A stretch of 43,719 bases of DNA from Massilia sp. ST3 (GTDB taxonomy: Bacteria; Pseudomonadota; Gammaproteobacteria; Burkholderiales; Burkholderiaceae_D): positions 1 through 43,719 of the forward strand of contig NZ_JAGPWC010000041.1 in the NCBI RefSeq assembly GCF_018119405.1, read 5' to 3'. Made by a program: the position numbers and the translations under genes. The notes beneath the pieces were generated by a model, which saw only the letters and a list, made by a program, of their open reading frames with translations, made no database searches and was not told the DNA's origin. Positions within the stretch are counted from its first letter, which is position 1. Each line of letters begins with the position of its first letter. Shown in pieces: positions 27,874 to 36,918 of the stretch.

Positions 27874-29820
27874 TCAGCCGAATGGCGTGTAGCTGACGCC
27901 GTTGGCCATCACGCCCACCAGGGCGGCCTGGTTCTCGGGGCTTTCGCTGAAGCCCATCAGCACCTCCGCCACGGTGGCGTTCTTGTTGTCCAGGACGCCG
28001 GTCCAGAACTTGACGCCGCCTTCCTCGCCGTCGCGGTGCAGCACGTTGCGATAGAAGGCCTGCACCAGATCAAGGTTGGACGGGTTGGCGCCGTACTTGT
28101 CGCTGAATTCTTTCGAGGCAACGAAATTGACGGCCACGGTGTCGAGCGACATGCCGTTGTCCATCTTGCTGATCCAGAAGCCCAGGCCGCCGCTGTCCGG
28201 GGTACGCGCGAAGGCGGCCTGGTAGATGCGGTAGGCCTGGCCGGCGGTGCCGTCGATGTCGAGCGCGACCGTCTTGTCGGCGAACTGGATGCGCTCCACG
28301 CCCGCCAGGCTGTCGATGCCGTCGGCGCCGGACACATCGCGCACGGTGGCGTTGCCTTCCTTTCGCGTTACCTGGTAGCCGGCGCTGGCCTTGGTGTAGA
28401 CCACCGTATCGAGGCCGGCGCCGCCGTCGATGCTGTTGCTGGCGCTGTTCTGCTTGATGAGATCGTCGCGTGCGCTGGCCTTGATGACGGCGGCCTGCGG
28501 CAGCGACTTGGTCGCCCACGCGGTGTTTTCGTACAGATTCCCCTCATGGAAATTGAGGCTGGTGAAGCTCGTGCCGTTCTTCGACGCGACCGGTACGCTG
28601 AACACGCCGACGAAGTAATTGTCGCCCGCGAGCGTGTTGAGCTGGCCGGCGCGCAGCGCCACCTCGAAGTGGCCGAAGCCGTCGTTGGTCCAGACGATCG
28701 GCGTGTTGGCCGTCGGCTGCTGGTTCATGAACTGGGTGACGACGATGTCCTTGCTGCCGTCGCGGTTCACGTCCATCAGGCGGATGAACTGGTTGGCGCC
28801 GACGTGGCTGTTGGTGTTCGGCAGGCCCTCGCGGCTGTCGGCGGCGCTGAAATGCTCGAGGGTGGCGTCAACGAAGCTGCCCTTGTCGTTGCGCAGCACT
28901 TCGAGCGACCAGCCGTCGCCATAGGCCTCGCGCGGGGCCGTCTCGGAGGACAGCAGCAGCAGGTCCTGGTCGCCGTCGGCGTCGATGTCCATCGAGGCGA
29001 TGTCGTGCACCAGGCGGTTGTCGCCGAAATAGCCTTGCGGCAGGTAAGCCATGGCGCCGGCGCTGAAGCCGCTGCCGGTGTTCCAGAACACCAGCGAGCG
29101 GTGTTCCTTGTTGTTGGGGTTGCCCTCGTCGCCCAGCACCAGGTCGGCCTTGCCGTCGCCGTTGAGGTCGGCAAGCAGCGAGGAGGTAAAGCCGAAATTG
29201 CCCGACTGGCGGTTCAGCAGCCCGCCCGCTTCGAGCGGCAGGCCGGCAGTCGTCTTCGTGAACTGGCCGCTGCCGTCGCCGAGCAGCACATAGGATTCGG
29301 TCGGGCTGGCCTGGCTGCTCATGTTGCCGACGAAGAGGTCGGGATTGCCGTCGCCGTTGATGTCGCCTGCCGACGCGCTATGGGTGAAGTCCGACACCTG
29401 CGGCAGGTTGGCGCTGGCATCGGTGTAGCCGCCGCCGGCCTTGCCCAGCAGGAGCTTGTTCTGGCCGCCGGGATAGGGATTGACGTCGTAGCCATGGTCG
29501 GCGATGAACAGGTCGACCAGTCCATCCTTGTTGAAGTCGGCCTGCACGATCTCGCGCGGGTGTACCGTGGTGAAGCTCGCCGGCAGCATGCCGGCCGGCG
29601 CCGCCGTATAGGTGCCGTCGCCCTTGCCCAGCATCAGGACCGCCGGCTGCGGCGTCACGGCGCTGCCATGGAAGGGGTACCAGGCGCCGAAGGTCAGGAT
29701 GTCGGCAATGCCGTCCGCGTTGGCGTCCACCACTTCCGGCACTGCCGAGGCGGCCTGGCGGGTGGGGGCGGGGAGGGTCGCGCGGACCATGTCGAAGTAA
29801 TCGTCGGCGTTCAAGTTCAT
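27874..29820 (-). CDS. VCBS/FG-GAP repeat protein with C-terminal DUF4214 domain
   Basis: A 648-residue acidic protein. Residues about 20-420 contain repeated FG-GAP/VCBS motifs of the type DxNxDGxxDL (DANADGIADI, DFNKDGLVDL, DINGDGNPDL, DLNGDGKADL, DIDADGDQDL, DVNRDGSKDI). These are calcium-binding blades of a beta-propeller. About 470-540 has a short beta segment with DGGAGLDTVVY, resembling RTX-type nonapeptides. The C-terminal 110 residues are a DUF4214 domain (AYRIYQAAFARTPDSGGL, FWTGVLDN). No signal peptide is seen, so export may be by a type I system; this is inference. I chose ATG 29820; ATG 29862 adds 14 residues, but a promoter-like AAAATAAT lies just before it. Confidence 0.85.
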   Translation of the reverse strand: MNLNADDYFDMVRATLPAPTRQAASAVPEVVDANADGIADILTFGAWYPFHGSAVTPQPAVLMLGKGDGTYTAAPAGMLPASFTTVHPREIVQADFNKDGLVDLFIADHGYDVNPYPGGQNKLLLGKAGGGYTDASANLPQVSDFTHSASAGDINGDGNPDLFVGNMSSQASPTESYVLLGDGSGQFTKTTAGLPLEAGGLLNRQSGNFGFTSSLLADLNGDGKADLVLGDEGNPNNKEHRSLVFWNTGSGFSAGAMAYLPQGYFGDNRLVHDIASMDIDADGDQDLLLLSSETAPREAYGDGWSLEVLRNDKGSFVDATLEHFSAADSREGLPNTNSHVGANQFIRLMDVNRDGSKDIVVTQFMNQQPTANTPIVWTNDGFGHFEVALRAGQLNTLAGDNYFVGVFSVPVASKNGTSFTSLNFHEGNLYENTAWATKSLPQAAVIKASARDDLIKQNSASNSIDGGAGLDTVVYTKASAGYQVTRKEGNATVRDVSGADGIDSLAGVERIQFADKTVALDIDGTAGQAYRIYQAAFARTPDSGGLGFWISKMDNGMSLDTVAVNFVASKEFSDKYGANPSNLDLVQAFYRNVLHRDGEEGGVKFWTGVLDNKNATVAEVLMGFSESPENQAALVGVMANGVSYTPFG

Positions 29821-30087
29821 GGGTCGTGAGGGATAGGTGTGGACGGCGCCGCTGGACAGCATTGCAAGATTATTTTGTAATTCTGTCAGGGAATATTTAT
29901 TGATTCAAGAAATCAAATTGCCGGGTCGCCAGGTGCGGCATCCATACAACATAAGTCTGCGGGGAAGCGCCGGACGGGCCACCGACGCGACAGCGCCACG
30001 CATGTGGGTGCTTGTCATTTGCAAAACTATGCGAGAATTGTCCGGTAACAAACGCCTTGTCCGTCGTTCCGACCTTTCTCTTCTATC

Positions 30088-31113
30088 ATGCAAACCAAAG
30101 TCTGTATCAGCGTCGATACTGAATTCAGTATCGCCGGCGCCTTCCACGACCACTCCCTGTCGCCGGTCGCCGAGCAACGCGTCTGGTGCGTGGTGGACAA
30201 CAAGTCGCACGGACTGGGTTTCATGCTCGACTGCTTCGCGCGCCACCGCATCACCGCGACCTTCTTTGTCGAGGCGATGAACCGCCACTATTTCAAGCAC
30301 GACCCGATGCGCACGATCGCCGAGCAGCTGCACACGGCCGGCCACGAGGTGCAGCTGCACGTGCATCCCTGCTGGACCGTGTTCCAGCACGAGGACTGGC
30401 GCGAGCGGGTGCGGGTGCGCACCAAGCCGGGCATCGACGACTTCTACCGCCGTCCGGAGGACGAATCGGTGCGCCTGATCGAGGCCGGCATGCAGACCTT
30501 CCACGACTGGCGCCTGCCGGCGCCGACCGTGTTCCGCAGCGCCAGCCTGCAGCACGACGACACCCTGTTCCGCGCCCAGAAGCGCGCCGGGATTCCCTTC
30601 AGCTCGCACGTCGGGCTGGCGGTGTTCGACAGCGGCGATCCCCAGTACCGCCTGTACAGCGGGCGCCACGAGCGCCATGGCGTGATCGAATGCCCGATCC
30701 TGACCTTCTGCGACTGGAAGCTGCCGGGCAAGCAGCACCTCAAGACCCTGACCATCACCGGCAGCAGCTTCGCCGAGATGCGCATGCTGCTGGAAGAGGC
30801 GCAGCGCGAAGGCGTCGAGCAGGTCGTGATCCTGACCCACCCCTTCGAATTCGTGCACAACCGCGATTTCACCGTGCGCCAGATGCGCCGCCACGCGCTG
30901 AACCAGCGCCGCCTGGAAAAGCTGTGCGCCTTCATCGACGCCAACCGCGACCGCTTCGCGCCGGTCGGCGTGGCCACCGCGGCCAGCGCGCCGATGCTGC
31001 CGCAGTCCAGCCGCAACCTCCTGATCCGCGGCAGCCTGCTCACGGCGGTGCCGCGCATGGCCGAGCAGTTCGCCTACGAGAAGTACAGCCACTGGCAGCT
31101 GGTGCGCCAATAA
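30088..31113 (+). CDS. Polysaccharide deacetylase-like (NodB-related) protein
   Basis: A 341-residue cytosolic protein without a signal peptide. The N-terminal SVDTEF corresponds to the metal-binding Asp motif of carbohydrate esterase family 4. TAGHEVQLHVHPCW supplies the His ligands. HPFEF near residue 250 is a likely later motif. The absence of a signal argues for a cytoplasmic, sugar-nucleotide or lipid-linked substrate. It stands next to an ATP-grasp ligase (minus strand) and a HAD phosphatase, both of which may belong to the same surface-glycan or natural-product pathway. The substrate is unknown. Confidence 0.8.
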   Translation: MQTKVCISVDTEFSIAGAFHDHSLSPVAEQRVWCVVDNKSHGLGFMLDCFARHRITATFFVEAMNRHYFKHDPMRTIAEQLHTAGHEVQLHVHPCWTVFQHEDWRERVRVRTKPGIDDFYRRPEDESVRLIEAGMQTFHDWRLPAPTVFRSASLQHDDTLFRAQKRAGIPFSSHVGLAVFDSGDPQYRLYSGRHERHGVIECPILTFCDWKLPGKQHLKTLTITGSSFAEMRMLLEEAQREGVEQVVILTHPFEFVHNRDFTVRQMRRHALNQRRLEKLCAFIDANRDRFAPVGVATAASAPMLPQSSRNLLIRGSLLTAVPRMAEQFAYEKYSHWQLVRQ

Positions 31114-31143
31114 AGGCGATGCGGGGCCGCGCCCCGCTCCTTC

Positions 31144-32298
31144 CTACGACTTGGTCTGCAGCAGGTAGGCCGAGTTGCCCACCACGTCGGTCAGGCGGAA
31201 CACCTCGTCCCGGTGCAGCAGCAGCGCCTTGGCCAGCTGGCCGAAGGCGCGCGGGTTGCGGCGCGGCGGGTGGTCCAGCACCGAGGGCGCTTCGCGCAGC
31301 AGCGACAGGCCGTAGCGCACCGCCGCGATGCGGCTGACCGAGGCGTTGCGCGGCCGGTCCAGGTCGACCCGGTGCGCGCCCGGCTGGAAGAAGGCGGCCG
31401 GCAGCATGGCCGGTTCGTCGTAGCCGGCCGCGTAGACCTTGGCCGTGGTGCCGCCCAGGCGCGGATTCACCTCCAGGAAGAAGGCTTCGCCGGTCTCCGG
31501 ATTGAGGATGAAGTCGTAATGGAAGACGCCGCGCAGCCCGGCCGCCTGCTCGAAGCGGCGGCAGGCCTCCAGCAGGCCCGCCGGCAGGGCGTAGGGCTGG
31601 AGCGCCACCGCCAGGCCGGCCGACTTGATCGAGGTGCAGAAGGCTTCGTGGTGGTCCCAGGAGCCATCCGCCGCGCGCGCGGCGTGGATCACCAGGTTCG
31701 GGCCGGCCACGAAGGGCTGGGCCACGATCCGTCCTTCCGGCGTGGTCATGGCGCGCGCCACGGCCACCGCCTCGGCCGCGGTGGCGACCAGCTTGACCTT
31801 GAACGACGGCCGCACCAGGCGCGTGATGTCGGGACGCAGCACCAGTGGCCCGGCCACGCCGGACAGCTCGCTGCCGCGGTCCAGCACGTGGGTCGGCATC
31901 ACCGGCAGGCCGGCCTGGCGCGCCAGCTCCACCTGGCGCGACTTCGATTCCAGCACCTCGTACAGTTCCGGCGTATTGAGCATCAGCGTGGTGGCGCCGA
32001 AGTCCCCGGCGCGCTGGCGTTCGTGCAGCTTGAGGGCCAGCGACTCCGACAGCGCGGCCAGGCCGGCCACCTGCAGGCGAACGCATTCTTGCGCCACCTT
32101 GTCCAAGATCTCATCGAGCGCCGTACCCGCCGGGTAGAAGCGGTAGGCGTCGGTCAGCCGCTGCAGGCCGGCGGGCACGCGCCGGCCGCCGGTCTGGAAG
32201 AACGCGGTGCGGTAGCCCGCGCGGCGCCAGCTGCGGATGCAGGCCAGTTGCGCCGGGCCGAAGGGACCTATGATGCCGAGAAGGGGAGCTGAAGACAT
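31144..32298 (-). CDS. ATP-grasp ligase
   Basis: A 384-residue ATP-grasp enzyme, which would join a carboxylate to an amine or thiol through an acylphosphate. A Rossmann-like preATP-grasp domain opens the protein (LLGIIGPFGPAQLACIRSW). The Mg-binding Glu-x-Asn pair is in FFLEVNPRLGGTT, preceded by VFHYDFILN. ATG 32298 is chosen; the frame is open to GTG 32370, but this runs through an A/T-rich promoter-like stretch. It is convergent with the deacetylase-like gene and divergent from the HAD gene. The product is unknown. Confidence 0.8.
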   Translation of the reverse strand: MSSAPLLGIIGPFGPAQLACIRSWRRAGYRTAFFQTGGRRVPAGLQRLTDAYRFYPAGTALDEILDKVAQECVRLQVAGLAALSESLALKLHERQRAGDFGATTLMLNTPELYEVLESKSRQVELARQAGLPVMPTHVLDRGSELSGVAGPLVLRPDITRLVRPSFKVKLVATAAEAVAVARAMTTPEGRIVAQPFVAGPNLVIHAARAADGSWDHHEAFCTSIKSAGLAVALQPYALPAGLLEACRRFEQAAGLRGVFHYDFILNPETGEAFFLEVNPRLGGTTAKVYAAGYDEPAMLPAAFFQPGAHRVDLDRPRNASVSRIAAVRYGLSLLREAPSVLDHPPRRNPRAFGQLAKALLLHRDEVFRLTDVVGNSAYLLQTKS

Positions 32299-32430
32299 GG
32301 TGTGAAGGAAGCGATAGCGAAGAAGGCCTTGCGGCCGCGGGACGCCGGCGCGCGGGCAAAAAAAATGCACTCAGAAAATTTTATCACTCAACGCGGGTGT
32401 TTTCATTTTTTTAATGAATCGTGCTCCCTT

Positions 32431-32436
32431 TATAAT
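32431..32436 (+). promoter_or_regulatory. -10 box upstream of the HAD phosphatase
   Basis: A perfect TATAAT 27 bp upstream of the ATG at 32464, in an AT-rich island between the ATP-grasp and HAD genes. The -35 region is a T tract without a good hexamer. The reverse strand has GATAAAAT near 32385, a possible promoter for the ATP-grasp gene. Confidence 0.45.
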
Positions 32437-32463
32437 TCCCCCATCTACCTTCCGTGTGCGCGC

Positions 32464-33093
32464 ATGACTATCCGCCTGGCGATCTTCGATTTCGACGGCA
32501 CCCTGGCCGACTCGTTCCCCTTCTTCATGAGCGTGTTCAACGAGATCGCCGACCAGCACGGCTTCCGGCGCGTCGACGCCCAGCAGGCCGAGCGCCTGCG
32601 CCACTACGGGCCGCGCGACATCATGCGCCATGTGGGCATGCCGGCCTGGAAGCTGCCGCTGGCCTCGCGCTCCTTCGTCGAGCGCATGCGCGAGAACGCC
32701 GCCCGCATCCCGCTGTTCGACGGCGTCGACGGCATGCTGCGCCACCTGGCGCACAGCGGGGTGGAACTGGCGGTGGTGTCCTCGAACTCGGAACTGAACG
32801 TGCGCCTGGTGCTCGGCCCCGAGCTCGCCGCCCTGGTGCGCCAGTACGAATGCGGCATGTCGATCTTCGGCAAGGCGGCGCGCATCCGCAAGGTGCTCAA
32901 GGCTGCGGGCGTGGCCGCGCAGCAGGCGCTGTACATCGGCGACCAGACCACGGACGCCGAGGCCGCGCGCAAGGCCGGCGTGGCCTTCGGGGCGGTGAGC
33001 TGGGGCTATGCGCCGATCGAGGCCTTGCGCCGCGCGGCGCCCCAGCGCGAGTTCGCGGCGCCCGGCGACCTGCTGTCGCTGGGACGGGCGTGA
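32464..33093 (+). CDS. HAD-family phosphatase (phosphoglycolate phosphatase-like)
   Basis: A 209-residue cytosolic HAD hydrolase. Motif I DFDGTLAD carries the nucleophile Asp9 and Asp11, motif II is VVSSNS, the Lys of motif III is in FGKAARI, and motif IV is GDQTTDAEAA. A helical cap lies between motifs I and II, as in phosphoglycolate phosphatase/YjjG relatives. The substrate cannot be assigned. It is divergent from the ATP-grasp gene, sharing an AT-rich intergenic region. Confidence 0.88.
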   Translation: MTIRLAIFDFDGTLADSFPFFMSVFNEIADQHGFRRVDAQQAERLRHYGPRDIMRHVGMPAWKLPLASRSFVERMRENAARIPLFDGVDGMLRHLAHSGVELAVVSSNSELNVRLVLGPELAALVRQYECGMSIFGKAARIRKVLKAAGVAAQQALYIGDQTTDAEAARKAGVAFGAVSWGYAPIEALRRAAPQREFAAPGDLLSLGRA

Positions 33094-33106
33094 AGGCGAA
33101 TCTGGT

Positions 33107-33328
33107 TCAGGCGCCGAAGCCGGCGTTGCGTTCCACGGCGCTGCGCACCGCGGTCACGATGCCGGCATAGGTCGTGTCGCGGCACAGGGGGCCGCCCTCG
33201 CCCGCGCAGGGATCGGCGCCGCCGGCCGCGGCGATCGCGTGGAAGGGCCGGGCGCTGCGCGGGCCCTGGCGCATGCGTTCGGGGGCGGGCGTGCGCCGCC
33301 GGCTGGTCAGGCTCTGGTCGTCTTGCAT
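33107..33328 (-). CDS. Small hypothetical protein downstream of rtcB
   Basis: A 73-residue protein with strongly GC-biased third codon positions, as in real genes of this genome. The first half is Arg/Pro-rich and probably disordered. The second holds two Cys (DPCAGEGGPLCRDTTYAG). The Shine-Dalgarno is weak. It follows rtcB on the same strand with 67 bp between. No family is recognised. Confidence 0.5.
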   Translation of the reverse strand: MQDDQSLTSRRRTPAPERMRQGPRSARPFHAIAAAGGADPCAGEGGPLCRDTTYAGIVTAVRSAVERNAGFGA

Positions 33329-33395
33329 CGGATTGCTCGCTTGGGTCGGGGAACAGCAAAAACGCGGACGCCGTCGCGCCCGCGGTCGGAAACAC

Positions 33396-34631
33396 TCAGC
33401 CCTTCACACACACCACCTGCTTCAGGGTATGGACCACTTCCACCAGGTCGCGCTGGGCGTCCATGACGGCGTCGATGTCCTTGTAGGCCATCGGGATTTC
33501 GTCGATCACGCCCTCGTCCTTGCGGCATTCCACGCCGGCGGTGGCGCGCTCCTGGTCGGCCAGGGTGAAGCGGCGCTTGGCCTCGGTGCGGCTCATCACG
33601 CGGCCGGCGCCGTGGCTGCAGCTGTTGAAGCTCTCGGGGTTGCCCTTGCCGCGCACGATGAAGCTGCGCGCCCCCATCGAGCCGGGAATGATTCCCAGCT
33701 CGCCCTCGCGCGCCGACACCGCGCCCTTGCGCGTGACCAGCACGTCCTTGCCGAAATGGCGTTCCTTCTGCACGTAGTTGTGGTGGCAGTTGACCGCCTC
33801 GACGTGGGTCTCGAAAGGCTTTTTGATGACGCTGCGCACCGCGTGGACCAGGTTGTGCATCATGACTTCGCGGTTGATGCGGGCGAACTTCTGCGCCCAG
33901 CCGACCGCCTCGACGTAGTCGTCGTAGTGCTGGGTGCCCTCTTCCAGGTAAGCGAGATCCTGGTCGGGCAGGTTGACCATGTGGCGCCGCATGTCCTGGC
34001 GCGCCAGCTCGATGAAATGGCTGCCGATCGCGTTGCCGACGCCGCGCGAGCCGGAGTGCAGCATCAGCCACACGAAATTGTCTTCGTCCAGGCAGACCTC
34101 GACGAAGTGGTTGCCGCTGCCGAGGGTGCCCAGGTGCTTGTAGTTGTTGGTGCCGCGCAGCTTGGGATACTTGCGGCAGATTTCATCGAACTCGTCCTTG
34201 AGTTTCATCCACCCGGCCTCGGCCGCGGGCGGCGGATTGTTCCAGGAGCCGACATCGCGCCCCTTCGCATTGCGCGTCTTGGGCGACATGCCGTGCGGGA
34301 TTGCCTGTTCGATGGCGCTGCGCAGCTTGTGCAGGTTGTCGGGCAGGTCGTCGGCGCGCAGGGTGGTCTTGGCCGCCATCATGCCGCAGCCGATGTCCAC
34401 GCCGACCGCCGCCGGGATCACCGCGCCCAGGGTCGGGATCACGCTGCCGATGGTCGATCCCTTGCCAACATGGACGTCCGGCATGACGGCGACATGGTGG
34501 AACACAAAGGGCAGCTGCGCCAGTTTCGACAGCTGTTCCTTCGCTTCCGCCTCGACCGGCACGCCGCGGGTCCACATCTTGACCGGACGTCCCTTGGCGC
34601 CGCCGAGCAGTTCGTACGCGTTCTGGTCCAT
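33396..34631 (-). CDS. rtcB: RNA-splicing ligase RtcB
   Basis: A 411-residue GTP-dependent ligase that joins 2',3'-cyclic phosphate or 3'-phosphate RNA ends to 5'-OH ends, used in RNA repair. The metal-binding Cys82 lies in GVDIGCGMMA. Further conserved elements are NCHHNY, SMGARSF and NSCSHGAGR with the guanylylated His. The start at 34631 (MDQNAYELL) matches the family's N-terminus; four extra residues are possible. No rtcA or rtcR regulator is nearby, so this is a stand-alone rtcB. Confidence 0.95.
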   Translation of the reverse strand: MDQNAYELLGGAKGRPVKMWTRGVPVEAEAKEQLSKLAQLPFVFHHVAVMPDVHVGKGSTIGSVIPTLGAVIPAAVGVDIGCGMMAAKTTLRADDLPDNLHKLRSAIEQAIPHGMSPKTRNAKGRDVGSWNNPPPAAEAGWMKLKDEFDEICRKYPKLRGTNNYKHLGTLGSGNHFVEVCLDEDNFVWLMLHSGSRGVGNAIGSHFIELARQDMRRHMVNLPDQDLAYLEEGTQHYDDYVEAVGWAQKFARINREVMMHNLVHAVRSVIKKPFETHVEAVNCHHNYVQKERHFGKDVLVTRKGAVSAREGELGIIPGSMGARSFIVRGKGNPESFNSCSHGAGRVMSRTEAKRRFTLADQERATAGVECRKDEGVIDEIPMAYKDIDAVMDAQRDLVEVVHTLKQVVCVKG

Positions 34632-34761
34632 GCGGCCTATCATCGCGTAAATCGAAAAACCATGGAGTCCGGCTGAAACGCGCAGCGATCCTGTTTCAGA
34701 TCAAAAAAATCCTGTGAGCAAGTTCGACACTGGATGGCGTTTCGAACAAGAAAGGCCATCC

Positions 34762-35808
34762 ATGCCGAGCCCGCTCTTCCCCCGCCTGTCCGCGCTCGCG
34801 GCCCTGCCCCTGCTGCTGGCGAGCCTTGCCGCCAGCGCCCAGGACGCACGCTTCCTCACCTACGAGAACGACGAGTTCTTCAACACCGACCGCTATTACA
34901 CCAACGGCATCCAGTTGGCCGTGCGCCACGCGCAGGACACCCGTTCGCCGGGCGAGCGCCGCCTGCTCGACGGCCTGTGCCGCTGGCTGGGCTGCGCCGG
35001 GGGCCGGCTGCTGTTCGCGCAGAACAGCTTCGGACAGCTGATGTACACGCCCAGCGATATCACGGTCGCCGCCCGCCAGGACCAGGACCGGCCCTACGCC
35101 GGCCTGCTCTACCTGGAGCGCGACTATGTGTTCCTGTCGCCCGACGGGCAGACCCTGACCACGCTCGACAGCCAGGCCGGGTTCACCGGACGCCTGTCGC
35201 TGGCCGAGCAAACGCAAAAGCTGGTGCACCGCATCGGCGACCGCCCGGAGCCGCGCGGCTGGGACCACCAGGTCGGCAACGCGCTGGCCTTCCTGCTGTC
35301 GGTCGAGCGACGCAGCGCCCGTCCCCTGCTGTCCGGCGAGCTGGGTGGCGGCGTGCGGCTGCAGACCAATACCTACTGGCGTCTCACCGCCGGCACCCTG
35401 ATGAGCCATGCGGCGGGCGGCGTCTCGCTGGCCATCGGCAAGGACTTGCCGGCGGTGTCGCCGATGCCGCCCGGGATCACGCACCGCCTCGGCGGCGGCA
35501 GGCTGGGCACATCCTGCCTGTGGGACTGGGTGCAGTGCACCGCCTTCGCCGGGGTCGAGGGACGCTACGTGGCCTACAACCTGTTCCTGCAGGGACGGCC
35601 GGGACGCGAGGATCCGGGCGTGCGGCCGCGGCGCTGGGTGGGCGATGCGATGCTGGGCCTGCGCCTCGATTTTCCGCGCACGCGCGGGCCGGACCACGGC
35701 CCCTGGTTCGTGCAGTTCCGGGCCACGCGCCGCTCGGCCGAATTCCACGCGCCGGCGCGGGTGCCGCGCCATACCTTCGGCGCGCTGACGCTCGGCACCG
35801 AATTCTGA
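34762..35808 (+). CDS. LpxR-family lipid A 3'-O-deacylase-like outer membrane protein
   Basis: A 348-residue outer-membrane beta-barrel of the LpxR family (formerly DUF2219), which removes the 3'-acyloxyacyl group of lipid A. A signal peptide ends near AASA. The family signature TYENDEFFNTDRYYTNG directly follows and contains the catalytic-site Asn-Asp pair. GWDHQVGN occurs at about residue 172. The C-terminus ends in a barrel-type strand with Phe (LTLGTEF). ATG 34762 has AAAGG upstream; the frame is open to 34714. The Ca-dependent activity of the family is known; activity here is inferred. Confidence 0.85.
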   Translation: MPSPLFPRLSALAALPLLLASLAASAQDARFLTYENDEFFNTDRYYTNGIQLAVRHAQDTRSPGERRLLDGLCRWLGCAGGRLLFAQNSFGQLMYTPSDITVAARQDQDRPYAGLLYLERDYVFLSPDGQTLTTLDSQAGFTGRLSLAEQTQKLVHRIGDRPEPRGWDHQVGNALAFLLSVERRSARPLLSGELGGGVRLQTNTYWRLTAGTLMSHAAGGVSLAIGKDLPAVSPMPPGITHRLGGGRLGTSCLWDWVQCTAFAGVEGRYVAYNLFLQGRPGREDPGVRPRRWVGDAMLGLRLDFPRTRGPDHGPWFVQFRATRRSAEFHAPARVPRHTFGALTLGTEF

Positions 35809-35889
35809 TGTCGGCGCGCGGTTGCGCGAGGGCGGCGGCGCTTCTATACTCGGCGGGACATGCACTGTTGCATTATCGAACGGAACTCC

Positions 35890-36294
35890 ATGCGCCTCCC
35901 CCTCACCCTTCTGGCTCCCCTGCTCCTGGCGGGCTGCATCAGCGAAACCGCCCGCTATGACATCGACGACAACCACCAGGCGCTGATCGTGCGCGTCGAC
36001 CAGGATGTCTTCTGGAGCAAACGGGCCAGCCTGCGCGTGATCGTGACGCGCATGCCGGATTGCCAGCGCCAGCTGGAGCTGGGCGAGGTGCGCCTGCCGG
36101 GCCTGGAAATCGAGCTGTTCGACAACGGCAGCGGCACCTACACCCTGCGCGCCGGCGACGAGGCCTGGCAGGTCGAGACCCGCGGCTGCTCCCAGCTCGA
36201 GGCGCCGGAAGCGGACGCCGTCACCGGCCAGGCGCTGGGCCTGTTCCATCTCGACGCCGACAAGAAGCTGGTGTTCGAGACGCCCGAGGAATAG
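35890..36294 (+). CDS. Hypothetical lipoprotein
   Basis: A 134-residue protein with a signal peptide ending in a classical lipobox LLLAGC. The mature part is acidic and beta-rich, with two further Cys (MPDCQRQL, TRGCSQLE) that could form a disulfide. ATG 35890 is chosen at the signal peptide start; an upstream ATG at 35860 adds ten residues. It is convergent with the PAP2 gene, 3 bp between stops. The function is unknown. Confidence 0.75.
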   Translation: MRLPLTLLAPLLLAGCISETARYDIDDNHQALIVRVDQDVFWSKRASLRVIVTRMPDCQRQLELGEVRLPGLEIELFDNGSGTYTLRAGDEAWQVETRGCSQLEAPEADAVTGQALGLFHLDADKKLVFETPEE

Positions 36295-36297
36295 CAA

Positions 36298-36906
36298 TCA
36301 GGGACGCAGCCAGCCGCGCCCGATCGGCAGCGCCAGCACGCGACGGTACAGCGTTTCCAGCCGCGGCAGCACGCGCGCGCAGGCGGCGCGGGCCGCGGGC
36401 GTGTAGGCCAGCAGGGCCATCGTTCCCGACACCAGCAGCGCGCCCATCATGTCCTTGGGCCAGTGCACGCCCAGGTAGACACGCGACCAGGCGACCACCA
36501 GGGCCAGCGGCAACAGCGCCAGGCCCAGGCGGCGCGCCGGCTTCACCCCACTGAAGGCCAGCACCAGGGCCACCGAGAAGAGGCTGGTCGCATGGTCGCT
36601 CGGGAAGGAGCTGTCGGGGTCGTGGAACAGGAAGGTATGACCGACCTCGGCGACGAAGGGACGCGGGCTGTACCACAGGTGCCCGATCAGGCCGTTAAGT
36701 GCGAGCGCGCACAGCGCCGCCAGGCAGGCGCGCAGCGCCACTTCGCGGCGCGCGCCGGAACCGCCCGCCCACAGCACCAGCAGCGCCAGCGGCATCAGGA
36801 GAATCAGCCAGCGCGCCGCGAACACGGCGCCCAGCAGCTGCCAGCCGGTCAGGCCGGCATGCGCATTCAGCGCGGAAAACAGGATGAGATTCAGGTGCTC
36901 GAGCAT
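36298..36906 (-). CDS. PAP2-family phosphatase (BcrC-like undecaprenyl-diphosphatase)
   Basis: A 202-residue integral membrane phosphatase with about six helices. The three-part PAP2 motif is present: YSPRPF (Arg82-Pro83), FPSDHA (101-106, catalytic His105) and SRVYLGVHWPKD (Arg142, His148, Asp152). The PSDH form is typical of BcrC-like enzymes that recycle undecaprenyl pyrophosphate for peptidoglycan synthesis. ATG 36906 is chosen; a TTG at 36924 is a weak alternative. The upstream region is a striking AT-rich dyad. Confidence 0.88.
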   Translation of the reverse strand: MLEHLNLILFSALNAHAGLTGWQLLGAVFAARWLILLMPLALLVLWAGGSGARREVALRACLAALCALALNGLIGHLWYSPRPFVAEVGHTFLFHDPDSSFPSDHATSLFSVALVLAFSGVKPARRLGLALLPLALVVAWSRVYLGVHWPKDMMGALLVSGTMALLAYTPAARAACARVLPRLETLYRRVLALPIGRGWLRP

Positions 36907-36918
36907 GGCTTTTTTTGA

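Noticed and set aside
27736..29829. A plus-strand open frame of about 700 codons
   Set aside because: Antisense to the VCBS/DUF4214 gene; the apparent Val/Ala/Gly repeats mirror its Asp-rich repeats.
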